DNA of 64,000 bases, taken from the NCBI RefSeq assembly GCF_949628215.1, contig NC_134279.1, forward strand, positions 12,134,041 to 12,198,040. The letters run 5' to 3'. Numbering within the stretch: position 1 is the stretch's first letter; every line of letters starts with the position of its first letter. Made by a program: the position numbers and the translations under genes. Below the pieces are notes generated by a model. It was not told where the DNA came from. It was given only the letters and a program-made list of their open reading frames with translations, and searched no databases. The stretch is from Phalacrocorax aristotelis (Eukaryota; Chordata; Aves; Suliformes; Phalacrocoracidae). This document shows, in pieces, positions 48,341 through 62,791 of the stretch.

Positions 48341-51300
48341 GACTGTATGATTTCTTCAGATTGGTTAAAAAAAAAAGAGTTGTGCTTTGTACTCCTTGTT
48401 AGTATTCATTTTTCAGTTTAATAGGGATGTTGATATAACCTTTCTTAATAAAGCTATTAATAGCTTTATTAACTCACTCAAGAAGTTGTATGCTGGATTA
48501 GCAATTCATTTATTTCTTTGTGATTTTTTTATTTTTAAACGCAGTGAATGGGTAGAAGGAGTCTACCCCCTGTGACTTTTGTAGCCTTTAGGCTCTGTAA
48601 AATCTTAGAGATACTGAGGGGAAATGGACCTCTTGCACCCACAAAAATAAGTGGTTTTCTAATTATCTTTCTGGCCTAGAACAGGAAAACAAAGGTAGTG
48701 TACCCTTTCAGTCTCCTCACTGTCTGTATCTTAGTGACCCCTTCAGTGTTGTAGGGAGGAATTACTGAGGAAGCAAACAAAATAGGTGCTTAAGGAGGTA
48801 AGAGGGCAAATGGCACTGACAGAGAAATCTCTTATTGCAAATCTGGCCTCAAACTTAGTCCTCTCTCAGGCTTGGAATTGCCAGCAATAAAAAGAGGCAA
48901 TAAAGGAGCCTACCCAAAGGCATCTTCCAGCAGTTTGAGATTTTGACCAGTTGCTTCACAATGATGAGAACAGTCCTACTTAAGATTAACAGAAATTGCC
49001 CCAAATCACCAAAGATATAATCAGAACAGCAGTTGTGGTGGTCGTAAATCTCCCCAAGCTGGACAACTGGTGTGAATGGTCCTTTTGGGCCATTTAACAG
49101 TCACAGTATGAGGAAAGCAGGCAGGAATTTGAAAACAGTGAAAATAGTTCTATTGGTGCCGTTTGATAGGGCTACTCCAGGTACTGATGCTCCGTAAAGA
49201 TGTACAGTCGCTTCACACCTGTCTGTAGTTGAGGACTTCTGGCTTGTCAAACCGAAGTTTTGGCATCCTTGCCTTCCTGAACTGTCCTTCACTTCATTTT
49301 AGAAACAGACCATACTCCCATGCTTGAAAGGAGACCAGTGCTCCTAAATTAAGGTTTCTGAGCCTCCTGATGGTAGCATTCTATCATTACAGTCCTGGAA
49401 CAATTAATCAATAATGCCATATTGCCTTACAAACTAACTCCAATTCTACTGTTAAACTTTACCCAAGATCAGGAACCTGTTCAAGCCTGGAAATCAAAAA
49501 CTGGGTACTTAGAGCTACTTATACCAGCTTTGAGTTCTCTACTATAGCTCTTGCTAACTACCGTGCTAATTTCATCCCTTGCTTTCTCAGATTCCAATCC
49601 CAAACCCAGCCTTCAATGAGGAAAAGGAGTAAGAGCTAAACTAAAGATTAGAAATAAGACTTTTATCTCCTGATGTCAGCTGTCAGCTTTGCTCCACCCA
49701 CCTGACAGCATTTAGCAATGGTTCAGGCTGTGCAACCCCAGTCTTTCTAAACCTGAACATTAACCTCAGTTCTAACCCTAGCTTTTATCTTTTAATACAG
49801 ACTCAGCATCTAGTGCTGCTGCCTAAACTGAAAATAAGATATTCAAATCACCTAATGATTAATAAACCAGTCTCTATAGCTCTTATTTTCCTTGTGTTTT
49901 TTTTTTTTTTTAATCTTCAGCTACAGTTACAATACCAGCTGAGAGTCTTGCGTGTCCAAGTTCTGTTTTTGAAGTTAGCAGCATTGTTTTGTTTTATTTT
50001 GAAATACCAGTTACTAATGTGTAGTGCTAATGCTGTTTGTTTGCTTCCACTAATATCATTGGTGGATTTTAAATTGATTTAATCACCCTTGTTTCTACAT
50101 CCTCCAAACTGAACCTTTTTTGATAACGGCTTCCCCAAGTTAAGGAATTACTTTGTTCAGTGGTTGCAGATTGCATTGAAAGGGTGGCATTTTACTAAGT
50201 TCCTTCAGCTTATTATTCACATGGGCTACTGTGCCATCTGTATTTTGAGCTGATATGTATTTCCGAAAGTATGTTTTTGTATGAATTTTGAGTGAACAGC
50301 TGAATTTTTCTGGGGTGCTTTATGTTAAAAGAAGTAAAATCCACAGTGCCATTTATTGGCATGCCGATTCCTAGCTGTTCCTGTAAGTGTAGGCTTGTTA
50401 CAGGATCTCACAGATCAGCCATGTCAAACTATGTCCATAGGTGCAACTCTTGCCCTGCCAAAAATCTCTTGGGTGCTAAGGAGGTCTGTGACCCGCTAGG
50501 CTTGTAGCAAGTGCAACGCATCGCATGTGTCAACAGGTGGATCTAGAATGCCTTGTTTTCCTTAAAGCTAGTTAAAATACTTGCTTAAATGATGAGGAAA
50601 GTACAACTTTCTGTGTTCAAGTAAATATTAATATGGAGGGGAAATTAAGTCAAAATAAAGCATAAAAATATATTTAAATTTTGTGATTATGGATTTGCCT
50701 GGCCAAATCTATGAGAACCAGAAGGACTAGGTATAACCAAAATTATCCAATAACAAAATGATATTCTGGAGAATACTGTGCCTTTAATCTATTTTAAACA
50801 TACGTTTTATTTAAAGGTGAAAAATGAGACAATGCTGGTGTAACTAGACTCTATACTTTTGGGGCAAAAACCCTAGACTTATACATTTCTGCTTTTAAGT
50901 TTCATATAATTTAATTTCATAAAACAGGATGTTTGTTTTCTCTGAGACAATAATGTTATGTCAGTCATTTTATCTGCAAACCAGGTTAAGAAGATACCTG
51001 AAATGTTAGTGAATTGAAAGTGTCACCAAATATGTTTTGAAAATGTCAGTGCCAAGTTACAATGAAGAAATAGTAGTTTAGCAAAATGAAGTAGCATTAC
51101 ATTTTTTAATGAGAGTTGCGTGGTGAAGAAATGTCAATTTAGCATAAAGAATTATCACTTCAACTTTCTTGACTTGAACTGAAAATCCTATTTTTGTGAG
51201 AAAAAACAAGTTATTCTTTTCCAAAGGATTTTTTCAGTTGCGTTTTTAAAATGTATGAAGAAAAGTATCTGTAGTACCAATAATAGGTAAAATAATGCTA

Positions 51301-53488
51301 CAATGGTTCTTTTTGTAAGTGAGAGTATATGTAAGTCAAAGAATTAATGCTTTTTGGTAGGGAGGTCTGTTTTAATTGAACACTATATCCTCTTAAAAAT
51401 CTTGACTGTAAAAAGTCATGTTTAATTTCTGGTTGGAATGGATTTTCTTTTGATTTGGTGATTAATTTCTTGCATGCTTTATCTGTTTCCTCCAGAGTGT
51501 TAATATAGATGAAGAGAATATAAAACATTCCTTGGAGATAATAAGTTGTCAGATTTTGCTTTTGTGTTACGTGTGGCATATGGGTATGTTTAAAACAAAA
51601 ACTAATACTGCTGGAATACACTTTTGGAATATAGCTAGATCAGACTTCAGACATTTGCAAAACTAAGAGTCCAAAATACGCAAAGATTGGGCATTCTCAG
51701 ATTTTATCTTGTGGAGATTCATAAATTCCACTAGGAAACACAAAACTGCATTGCAAAAGATGGGGCGTTTTTAGTAATAGGTATCTATCAAGCTAAGAGA
51801 TTGCAGTTTTATTGCAAGATCACTTACTTCAATGCTCAAACAGCATGTAGAAAGCTCATTTTACTTTTTTTTTTTTCTAAAAGTCTTGACTCTAGGGAAG
51901 ACTCTAAATTCATTCTAGACACATACATGATAAAGAACGCTTCTGAGAAACAAATATCAGGTCATATGAGGAATGTTGAACCTGGAAGCAAAATTTCCTC
52001 ATTATTTATTCTGTTATCATTAAGTATTGCTAACAGTAAACCAATCAAATGCACCTTTTCAAAACAGAAAAAAACCCACAAAAACTTATTGAAATGCAAA
52101 AGGAAGTATACGAACAAGCCGTTATTGATCCAGTAATAATGACGTAAAAAGGTATTGTAATTACATATGTGCTAAGGCGGATAGCACAAATGCTAAAATA
52201 CCTAATCGTAAGTTAAAATGACAACCACAACAGATGATAATCCTCACTCGTTTTGGATTCTCCACACAGAGCTTCTCAGACCTCTTCAAATTTTCTTTTT
52301 AGTGGTTTAAACCCAAATTCGCTGCTGGCAAAATTGTGTCTTGAATATGTCAGGTACAGTTCCTATACTTTTGCCTAGTATGTGGAACGTAAAGAAAGGA
52401 AAGGAGATTGTTCTCTTGTCCTGCTTGTGAAGAAACTGTTGCATACCACCATCTACCAGCTGATGGAGCCTGGCAAAGCACTTTCCTGGATACAAACTTC
52501 TGCCAATCAAAATTTTGCTGCTATTCAGCAGTAGCCTGGGAATGTATATGCGAGGTTATTTGTAAAATAGATACTTTCAGACCTCTATGAATAGGAACAT
52601 TGTGAGACCTTCACATGTTTTGCTGTAATGTAGTGCAATAACTTGCTACAGAGCATATATACTTAAAAGAAAAATCGGATGTGCTTATGATTATCAGAAT
52701 AAATTTGTCGATGGTTTTTCATGTAGGGAGAAAACTTTGCTGGACTGAATTGAGGATGTGGTTAAGGAACTTGCTCATTTTGTGCCCAGAGACTGTGAAT
52801 TTACAACCTTGAAGTCAGGCTTCATGGTGTTCATAATTGGCATGGACAACTTAAACTGCTCTTATTTGTGGGTTTGATCAAGAAGGCAGTAATTATGCCA
52901 AATAAAACAACAGTGAATGCATCATTCTGTTCCTGGAAGTGCCTCGGTTGACTTGGAGAACCAGATTACTGGGAGAAATGGGATATAGAAAAAAGCCTGA
53001 ACCGTCTGGAGCTAAGGAGAAATGTGGCAAGAAACGCTAGATAAAGCTCCTTAAAAGAAAACTAATTTTACGCCACTGAGGCTGGGGTAAGATGGTGGTG
53101 GGATAGCAGCTATTTGTGCTTCACACACTGAAAGGCACTGGTTTTCTTGCTGTTGAGGGAAAAGATCCCAAAAGTTGGGAAGAACAAGGAAATATGAGAA
53201 AATTAAGAACAAAAGCACTTGAGGTCCAAGTCTCAGAAAATCTGGCATACAATTTAAAATACTCTTTTGTAAGGCAATATTAATCCAGCAGGGCTGGAGC
53301 TGACCAAGTTTTGGAAAAATATGGAGATAAAAGCAGAAAATATACTTGATAGTTCAGTTTGGCTGTGTTATGTTAGGGAGACGTGACAGCAGAGTCAAGA
53401 ATGGATGTGGAAATTTAATGGTACAGACCTGTAGTTAGCAGTTGAACCAGCACTCACACCTGTACAGTTACTGTGCGTAGCAGTGACC
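48341..53488. other. AT-rich non-coding stretch
   Basis: No supportable gene. The notable item is a perfect 28-bp palindrome at 48445-48472. A poly-T run lies near 49896-49912. Open frames of 107-111 codons (51298-51621 minus, 51801-52136 plus) translate to Lys/Ser/Ile-rich low-information sequence and overlap no recognised family. A Cys-rich short frame at 52408-52590 is treated as chance. Confidence 0.6.
48445..48472. repeat. perfect 28-bp palindrome
   Basis: Each arm is TTAATAAAGCTATT, 14 bases, followed immediately by its exact reverse complement with no spacer. The flanking bases (C on both sides) do not pair. At this AT content a perfect 14-bp arm anywhere in 64 kb is unlikely by chance. 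It contains two AGCTATTAATAGCT-type half sites around a central ATTAAT core that resembles a doubled homeodomain site. Confidence 0.95.
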
Positions 53489-53655
53489 TCAGGATAATTC
53501 AGGTAGGAAGGGACCTCAGGAGGTCTCTGCTCCAACGGGCTTCTCACAGCAGGATCAGCTCTGAGGTCAGACCTGGTTCCTTAGGGCTTTATCCATTTGG
53601 TCTTGAATAGTCCCCAGGACAAAGACTGCACAGAGCCGCTACGGGCAGCCAGCTC
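53489..53655 (-). mobile_element. CR1 3'-end fragment (reverse)
   Basis: A short CR1 tail read in reverse: ATAATTCAGGTAGGAAGGGACCTCAGGAGGTCT, then CTCCAACGGGCTTCTCACAGCAGGATCAGCTCTGAGGTCAGACC, then CTTAGGGCTTTATCC and a worn match around ACTGCACAGAGCC. These are the standard 3' UTR landmarks of CR1 on the opposite strand. Only about 165 bp remains, and the left-hand tail repeat is degraded. Confidence 0.85.
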
Positions 53656-56600
53656 CGCTTCGTGACAGTACTGTCGTAATCTTATTGCAGAACAAAACTG
53701 GAAAGTATACTTGACACCAGGGGTCTGTATTGGAAGGGAAAAGAAACAGGTAAAGATTCTATATGGAAGTGTTAGATACAGTCTTGTGAGTAGAAATCTG
53801 AACACAAGATATGTTGGAAATATTGGTACACCTGCAGGTTCTGAGCAACATAGAAGTGGTGAGAATGTCTGACCTTCCCAAGATTTACCATCCACTATTT
53901 GCAAATGTCTCCATCTGGTTTAATGCCAGGAGAGTGCCAAGAAAATAAAGGTTTATTCACTATCTGTCATACCCGCAAGGTGCTTTTGAATTTGATAATG
54001 TTGATTCACAGCTCAGTCCAGTACATGAGTCATCATGAAACTGAGGGCCTAGGACATAACTAGCAAAATACAATATTAACTTCTCATCTTGTGATTTTGA
54101 GTTGTGGAGTTACAAGTTCTGAGGCCACTATTTTCCTGATACGGAAAACTCCAGTTTGTGAGATATTCAGGATTGGGAAGTAGTAGCATTATAGGTGTAT
54201 TTGACTCAGTTATGGATATGCTGAATGCAGAGCAAGACAAAATATGTAGCTTGGCATAGAAAACTCATCTTCGGAACCTGATCAGAATATTAACTGAGAG
54301 GGATCTCATGTTCTGTGGAACAACTGCACACGCTGCAAACTTGAATCTAGATATAAAAAATTACCCCAGAACAGAGCTGCAGAAATTCCAGGTCCGGCTC
54401 AGATATGGGGAAGAGTAGCACAAGGTAGAGCTTTTGTGCTAGACTTAAGCAATTTCTATTAGAATCATAATCTTGGGTCAGCTTGGATATCACCAAAGAT
54501 AAAATGTTCTGAGAGTCCTTCCTCATCCTCTTAGCACTAAGAAAGTGTTGGGAAGCATTTGTTCACAAGTATTATTTTGTTTGGCAAGCTATTAGACATT
54601 GTGGATCTCATTTGTTAAGGTGTGACTGCATCCACTATATCAGGTCAGCTAAAAAGCCTCGCTTTTTACTTTGGATTTTAATTTCACAAGACTTTATTCT
54701 GATGTATTCTCTTCAAATTTAATAGAAGAATAGTCCTGAAGGGTGCAAGTGTTTAAAGAGTATCCTGAAGAACAAGTATTCATCTACGTGGCATAACTGG
54801 ATGATGGTCTTTTATGAATTTTCTGACAATTGCAACTCCAGTAAATAGTTTTCCTCTTGCAGCAGTAGTAATATTTTTCTTTCCAGTAATTAGGGTGAAT
54901 AAGTTCAGCTAACATCAGACTTTTCAAATAAAGTTATTGAAGTGAAAATCTGTGAAGATTACATGAAGCACTGTAAATTCTCTTCAGGGAATCCAATATG
55001 GAGGAGCGAGGAGGCGGTTTGTGTTCATCTGACTGTCTAAGTAACTGCCGCATCTTAGTCCTTGCACTTAAAATCTTGATATCGCTGACTTAGGATAAGG
55101 GAACCTTATAGATTCCTGAGAATTCAAGATAGGTAGTTTCCTGTCACATTCACAGGAATGATGAGGAGGTATCTGTGCTTTAGGCGCTGTCTTGGTGATT
55201 TCTTACTTTTTCTCTTAGCATTTGTATGACAGGGTTCCATATTCACAATATGGAAGTCCATCTGTAGTACACTGCAGACCCATTAGTGTTCTAGGATGAT
55301 ACTAGAGATAAGTGGAGTCTCTCAGTAGAAGTCCAGCAAGATGGCCAAACACTGTGTTCTCAGAATGGGAGGTGAATATGTGAATGCAAGCGGTAACCTG
55401 CAGAGCTTTAGAGACAGCGTTGCAGCGGTGAGTACTGAGGTCAGTCTCATTAGAGTTTATGAATAGGGAATGGACACCTTCAGATCTGCATAGACCCATG
55501 CATCTTTCGGCATTGTCAAAATGGTCCAAAAGCGAAGGAAGAGAATTGAACATACCTTGACTGGAGAGTTAGAGCACCATAATTACGCACAGGACACGAG
55601 CATGTGTATACATGTATTTGTGTACACACAAACAGACATGGTTATCATTAAAAGACACAGGCTGCATTTTGAATTCTACTTTCCTGCCTTCTTCCTAGTA
55701 TAGGAAGGTCTAGGTCAATTAGCTCTCAGAAGTCACAAGTATGTGTGTATGAAAATGGTATTTAAATAAAAGAAGAGCTGATGCTTAAGGTAGTAGATTT
55801 TAACTAGTGGGCTCAAAATACCACCTTGATTAATAGATTTCATATGACCTTGAGCAAACTGTACTTACCTGACATGAACAGTGCTTAACTTTACATACAG
55901 TCCTAGTGCAGTCTAGCAGGACTACCTTCATGATCAGTGTGAAGAGCATTATCAGTGAACAGAGATGAAGTTGAGCAATTGCTCACAGTTAAAAACAAAA
56001 AAGTTAATATTCTCTTAATGTTAATTATCTGTGACTTCCCATTAGCGAAGTATTGGAAAAAGCACTTTTTTCTTTTCTTTGTTTTGCCCAGTCAGATTCC
56101 AGTCCTCGTACTTGATATGCGACTACTTGATATGTACATAAGGCTAGACATTGCTGCGTTGGAGCCACATCTGTATTTACAATTTTAATCCAGGTAATAC
56201 TTCAGCTCTCTCCTGTACAATATAACGAAATTCTAAAGCACAAGCTTTGTTAACAGAACAAAACAAAACAAAGGTAGAGCAAAAAACCAAGCACATAAGC
56301 TTGTTCGTGCAACTAGATTAACTGTTGTAACCTGCTGAAGGAATATTTTCATCCCCAAAGAACAAGGTGATTCACAAGGGTCTGCAGTAGTCATGCCATG
56401 AAGAAAATTACCTGTTGAAAGAAGGAGAATGTGTATTTTACTGTAAGGAGTCTGATTTGCATGCTGTAGGAGATCCTTAGGATGTTATCTTTTGAAATTT
56501 TTGGCCCTGAGTTAATATGAGAGTCCATTAAGATCTGCATCTCAATTGAAGCCTCCCAGTATATGTTAACACTTAACAGGAGGAAAGAGCAGGTTCTTGC

Positions 56601-59600
56601 AAAAATATTTTATTGTTCTTTTGATTAATGGAAGTGTGTATTTTCTTGACACTCTGGAACTTCCGCGGAAAAAAAAGAAAAAACATTGGGGAAAACTGTT
56701 TCTTAAAGGGATGTGCAATGATTTTTTGAGTCCAGAGCAGTAGTTAATTTTGTTATTTCCCTGAGGAGGACGATTTGATGAAATAGTTCTCAGAGGCAGT
56801 TGTAAACCTATTTTGTTTATGACACTACTCATTCTTTCCAAGTTTCCTAAAGCATGCCTTTTTGACCTGTACACTTGTTCTTCCCTTCATGTGGATCTTG
56901 GAAAGATTTGTAATGCACAAGGTACATTTCAGTGGTAGGAAAAATTGTCAGTTTCCAGATGAGGAAACATAATAATACTCCATCATATTATGTTTGGTAA
57001 GCACCCAGCTCCTAGGGAGATGCAGCTAGCACCATGAAGTAGAAATGAAATATTTGTGATCGTGCTAAAGTGCAACTCCATGAAATATACCCAGTGCATA
57101 AGAACTAATAGTTTCTGTGTAAGTGTTTGATTCTGCTTGTTTCATCAGAAGAGAATGAAGGGAAAAAAAACTATTTTTGAGCCTCTTCAGCTCTGAGAAG
57201 GAGCATTAGAGAGTGTAGGAGAACAGGCTGTTGATGAGTTACCAGAAGTAATTATTAACTTAAGAAAAATCTAAGCAAACAAAAGCGTTACTATAATATA
57301 AATGGCAAGAAATAAGGGACAAGAATAAGATTCAGACAATTCACCTTGGCAGAGTGGGTCATCACTGAATTAATTGTTTTAAATTTGGCAAATGTAACAG
57401 TTTACTTTTGCCGTACACAATATAAAAACCCAGTAAATTAAATACTCCAGTGTAACATTGAAAACCCTTGATACTGTTGAAGCACTGGAATGTGCGAACG
57501 TTAAATATATTATGAACAAAAGACTAGATATGTGTTACAAAATAATAGATATGTGTTAATGAAGACAAATTGTATAGTTTAAGATTTTCAATTTGATAGT
57601 GCCCTTATAATGTTTTTCACTACTTAGCGGGATGTGCTACAGGCTTAGACCAAGTAATTAGATTTTTAAGATTTATTTCCAGGCCAATGTTTTCCTAGGG
57701 CTGTGCATTACTTTATAATGCATTGCTTTGCCCTATAACTCTTATCGTGGGAAGATGTAATTATTTTAGTTTGGACTAGCACTGGGACACCAGCATTCGC
57801 TGTCTTGTGTCTCTTCTGCTACTATGTAAAGCAACATTACATTACAGACTTTTGATCAAAGTGTCTTTGGGTAACTTTTGTCAATCCTCATGCTGCGTGT
57901 TCCAGTAGCCTCAACTGTACCATTGCTTTAATTTCTGAGACTTTTTCTGCAAAGTGTTTGAATCCATTATTTTATGGACTATGGCTATTGCTACATTGGT
58001 GACATTGCTACGTTCCATCAGTTGCATTAAAAAAAATTTTAATGTGGGCAAGAATAACAGGAGCAGCCTGGACAGTACCACAGTTAGCAGCAACCGTGTA
58101 GCAGTGTATGCTGCCTCAAAAATTCTGAGTATTTGCATGTCCAAAGGTCAGTCGAGGTGACTCCCAAGGGAATCCCGACGTGATAAGAAAAAGAAATTCA
58201 GTAAAAACAATTCACTGTGAAATAAATCAGCCTGTGAGAGTTTGTCAAACCTCATACTCAATTCATGCAATTACGGTCTTCAGTGCTGTCTATAAAAAGA
58301 AATGAGTTTGAGGCTTTGTGTGACATAAATAAAGTTACTTTTATAGACCCCCCCGCAAGCCAAAGGTAGGGTGAAGTAGTTTATGGGCTTGAAAGGGTGC
58401 TCTGGTAATCAGTGAAAAATAGTTTCTGTGTGGCAAAAAAAAATAACGTTGTTTTTATTAACAAGAAAAATATGAATATGAAATGAACTTAATTTTACCA
58501 TTACTGCTGTTAATGTTATTTTTTCTTTAAGTTAATTTCTAGCTACTTGTCTGTGTCAACTGTTTCTAATTTATCATCTTTCAGAGAACTTCTTTTTCTT
58601 AATCATTTGTTGACCTTTCAGCTTAGTCTGAGTCATTAAGTGCAATAAGAGGTCTTCTGTTCCTGCTTTCTTGCTTCCCTAAAGAATAATATTTATACCA
58701 CAAGCTTAATGCTCCCGAAAGTATGTCAGTCTCTATAGTGTACCTTCAGACTTCCAGTAGGTAAAACCCAGCATTATTCAGTCTAACTGTGCAATTCCTA
58801 TCATATCAGGTTTATAGGAACTTCACCCCAGGTGACTATTAAAAGGAAGACTGAATTCAGGATTAACATATTGACTTTCAAGGTACTTAACTTTGCCTCC
58901 TGAATAAATTTCTGTCTTACTAACCTGTATCTACCATGGCAGATTTCCAGATTCATTGCTGGGAATATATTTCTTTTCAGTAAGACTTTTAAAAAACCTT
59001 TGAGAGTTTTTTTTTTTCCACCTGAATTCATTAAAGGATTTACTGTCATCATATTTAGCCTTTTTGTGTGGTGTCTTTGCCTTTGAATCTCCCAGAAAGT
59101 GAATATGAATTAATCAGAATCATACCATGTACTACTTAATCTTTTTTTCCCTTAGCTATCACACAGGACCACATCAGTTTTAACATATGACAGTTCTATG
59201 GGGAAACTATATTCAAGCACTGTTTTCTTACTGTTATTCTCCTATTTCATCCACATTTCCCAAAATTTATTGTATACCTTCAAGAAACCACAGTAGGCCT
59301 GTACTATTAAATATATACGCAAGACTCCAACCTGGCTTTTCTTCTAAGAACAGAAAAAGAAATTTGTTTTATTGAGTTCAAAGAGAAAAGAAATCCGTAC
59401 AGTTTGGGAACATTACTACAAGATTAAGATTAAATTATTTCTGTATTTCCAGAGGCTACATTAGTTTCTTTTCCTGTGCTGAATAATGTGTAATTTTGGG
59501 AAGCAGTGATAGAATTATTTAGAATCAACCAGGAACTCACACACAGATGAGAAATGATGCACGAAAACCCCATGACTGTTTTCAGAAAGGGCTGAAAGTT

Positions 59601-62600
59601 AACTGGTTTCTTCAGCAAATTCTGAAATATCATTTTCCTATCTCTCTTTTCAACTATAGGCAGGGTTTTTTTTTAATCTCCATTGCCAAGTTAGTCTTGC
59701 TGTCTGCTGCTATGGAGGTGACAAATTCCTTCTCGGCTATGCTTCAAGGGAGGACAAAGCAATAGCATAATTCTGTTCTTAAAGAGGTTTGAGAATATTT
59801 TTAAAGTTACACTGAGTTCAAACATCTCAATGTTTCTGTTAGAATGTGTGGTATTTTCTAGTGTAACACTAAATAACCCAAGCACTGTCAGTTATAGATT
59901 GTACTTCATGAGCTACATACAGAGAGTGTATTATAATGTGTGTCTTATGTCAAAAGGGTCTGTTGGTCATTTATAAACAATGGACCCGGTTAGTTTAACA
60001 TTTCATAGGATGAGTTGGATTCTTACAGCTTCTTCCTGACAAGTTCAACAAGATGTACTGAAGTCAGTAGTGTTCACTAGCCTGGAAGTAACATGTTAAA
60101 GGTTATATTCATTATGGTACACTATCTCAAAAGGCTGGAAGTTATAAAATGTCAGCTAACCGTGTGTAAGATTATGACAAAATTAATTAGGGCAAAGTAT
60201 ACTGGTTATGGCTCACTGCAAATGGCATTGCTGGGTAAGTTTCAACAATCACAGAGATAAAGGTGACAAAGTGCAAACCCGTCAAATAACACTTTATCAT
60301 CCCCAAATTACTTCTACTCATCCTTGATCTGGACTAGGAGAGTGTCTGTTCTGTAAATCTCCTTCAAGGAAAGTTCATCTAGTAAAACAAGAGGGATAAA
60401 AGTTAAACCGATTTCCTGATGCCTTTTAAAGATAATGACATGCTCTGAAGTTAGACCATGCAGAGAAGATCCCAAGTTATATAATAAATATTGTTTGACG
60501 AAAACCATCATTAGTATAGTGTTGAAACTAGAAATAGAGTTTTGGAAAACAAAGGTGGTTTTTTTTTTTAAAAAGTAAAATGGGCAGTGCATAACTGTGA
60601 AAAAATCCGTGTTTCTATGGTTCAGAGCAGGTGGTAGTTTTTGAGTGTTATGTATTTCTGATTTACTGCATAGAAGGATTTTAATTAAAAAAGCCTGCAG
60701 TAGCAGGTAGGATTTTCAGAGCTCTCTGAGGTTTCCTCCATTTAAAACTCAGGTATGGGGAAGCAAAGATGTTTATGAACCAAGTATGTCTAAACCTATA
60801 GTGCTACCTTTATTTCTCCCTTCCCCACCGGAAGGTAGACTTGTTTAGGACTGTTAAAATGTACATCTGTTGGCAAGAGCCATCTATCCACAGACTGGGT
60901 CTTAAAGTGTCATTACAGCCAGTGTCCCAAGGTCCTCCCACATAGTGCTTTCTACAAACAAGAAGGCATTTAAATGTTCCCAGCCAAAGTTCCTGAGATA
61001 CATACTGCCTCTATTCAGATTATTTTCTTCAATCTTGACTTTAATGTTGGAAACCAAAGTGCTTTATATAGCACTGTGTAAGATTATTAACTCTGCAGGT
61101 TTGTTTTCCCCTTCTGATTTCATGATGATTTTAGAGCCAGCTACTGGGAAAAGTAATGTTTGAAGTTTTTGGTTTTATCAAGAAATGTCAATCAGACTTT
61201 CTTCTGAAATGTGAGGGTATATTTTTAGCACCAAAAATTATGGGCAGGTAAGCTGCAGTTACCGGCGCAAAACTCTTCCTAACTCTAGTGCAACTAAATC
61301 CAGGTTTGACAGCTTCTGCTGATAACACAATATTTAGGCCAGTGGTTTGTGTACTTCAGTCTGATGAGGCTATTAAGCGCAAAAGATTAAAGCACACAAA
61401 CAAGATGTTCTAGCAGGAGTGCTAAAAGTTACTTCATTTCGTATGTGCGTTTATATTAATGAAACGAAAAATGAGCTGAGAATAACATTCTAAACAAAAT
61501 ATGATATAGAAGAAAGTGGAATGCATGAATAATGCACAGAATTCTTAAGGAGTCTACCATTGCTTTTGGAAAAAAAATGGTATTTATTGGTACTTAGATT
61601 TTCAGCACATACAACAAAAAACAGTCAACATCAAGTTGTATCTCAATGGGGATATTTACATGCGACAACAATGTTTGAAAATGCGAGTCAAAAAAGATTG
61701 TTATGAGTAATTTTTTATTAACACTTTGCTAGTATTTACAGCCAGTCTTATAAAGTTGTAATGAACAAATCAACCATTAATAAAGTAGTCTTGAAGTATA
61801 TATTTTTCCAAGCACAAGCATTGCACAGATCATTTAAACCTATTTTTTTAATCTCACCTTGTCAATATTTTACATTTGTACTAGACTTTGCTTTGAGAAT
61901 TACTTTATATATGCACCTAATCATGGATACTGCAGGAACAAGTGTTTCTTTCTGCCACTTTGATTAGTCCCAATGAGATGAAGTGTATAAGGATAAGGGC
62001 CCTGATTTTAATTATTATTACTTTAATCTTCTTGTGTCCTTAATCAGGCAAAAGGCTCATTGTCTTCAGGTTGACTGTGCCCTTTAAGCACTAGTATAGG
62101 AAGGCAGCTATGTGAGAGAAAGGTCACAACTGGAGCGGGCCCAGAAGATAATTTCCAAAACTCTGTCTAGAATCCTCATATCCTTCTTTCTACCATATCT
62201 GGAGGTTTTAAAAACATTTATCCTATCTTCTGTTTGTTTGCCTTTACCTTTCTCCTATATCACTAGCCAGTTTTAGCGTGGCAGATTGCTGGGGCAAGTA
62301 TTCAAGTTTTAGCCATCATTTCAGACAAATCTGCCTTGTTATAAATTGTAATATACATCATGTTCTGATTAAAAATATTCAGTGAGTTGAAATTCACAAA
62401 AAGAAGTAATTCTGTCCTGTTCGCTTAGAAACCAGGAGTATGTTTTGTTTGCTTTCTTGGAGGCAATGGTATAATAAAGAAAAGCAGTTCCATGTAGTTT
62501 ATCTTACTTAGGAATAGATTATTTTGGAGTGGGAGCTGAGTGGGAATTTATCTCCAATGGGATGTTACCTGTTTTTTTATAAAGCTCTTGAAACGTAAGG

Positions 62601-62689
62601 AAATGGAACTGTGTGTTGACCTCAAGAGGCCAGCTAGTCTTCATCCCAAGGCAACATTAATAACATGCATGCAATACCTTATAGATGGT
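53656..62689. other. AT-rich non-coding stretch
   Basis: Nine kilobases without a recognisable gene, RNA or transposon. It holds a 21-bp-spaced tandem duplication at 57525-57558 and overlapping plus/minus open frames near 57911-58160 that I could not assign. Everything else is AT-rich with frequent stops in all frames. Confidence 0.6.
57525..57558. repeat. short tandem duplication
   Basis: TAGATATGTGTTA occurs exactly at 57525-57537 and 57546-57558, giving a 21-bp period. Likely a local replication-slippage product. Confidence 0.85.
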
Positions 62690-62791
62690 AATCCAACCTG
62701 CTCGTGAAGTCCTTGGTAACATTTCCAGTTAAATCCCTTCTATTCTTAAAAAATTTAAATCTGTTTTTAAAGTTAGAAGTGGAGATTTTGT

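Noticed and set aside
51801..52136. 111-codon plus-strand frame
   Set aside because: Lys/Ser-rich translation from AT-rich sequence including a poly-T/Phe run, with no recognised family.
52408..52590. Short Cys-rich plus-strand frame
   Set aside because: Cys spacing fits no zinc-binding or secreted-peptide pattern, the frame is only 60 codons and there is no signal peptide.
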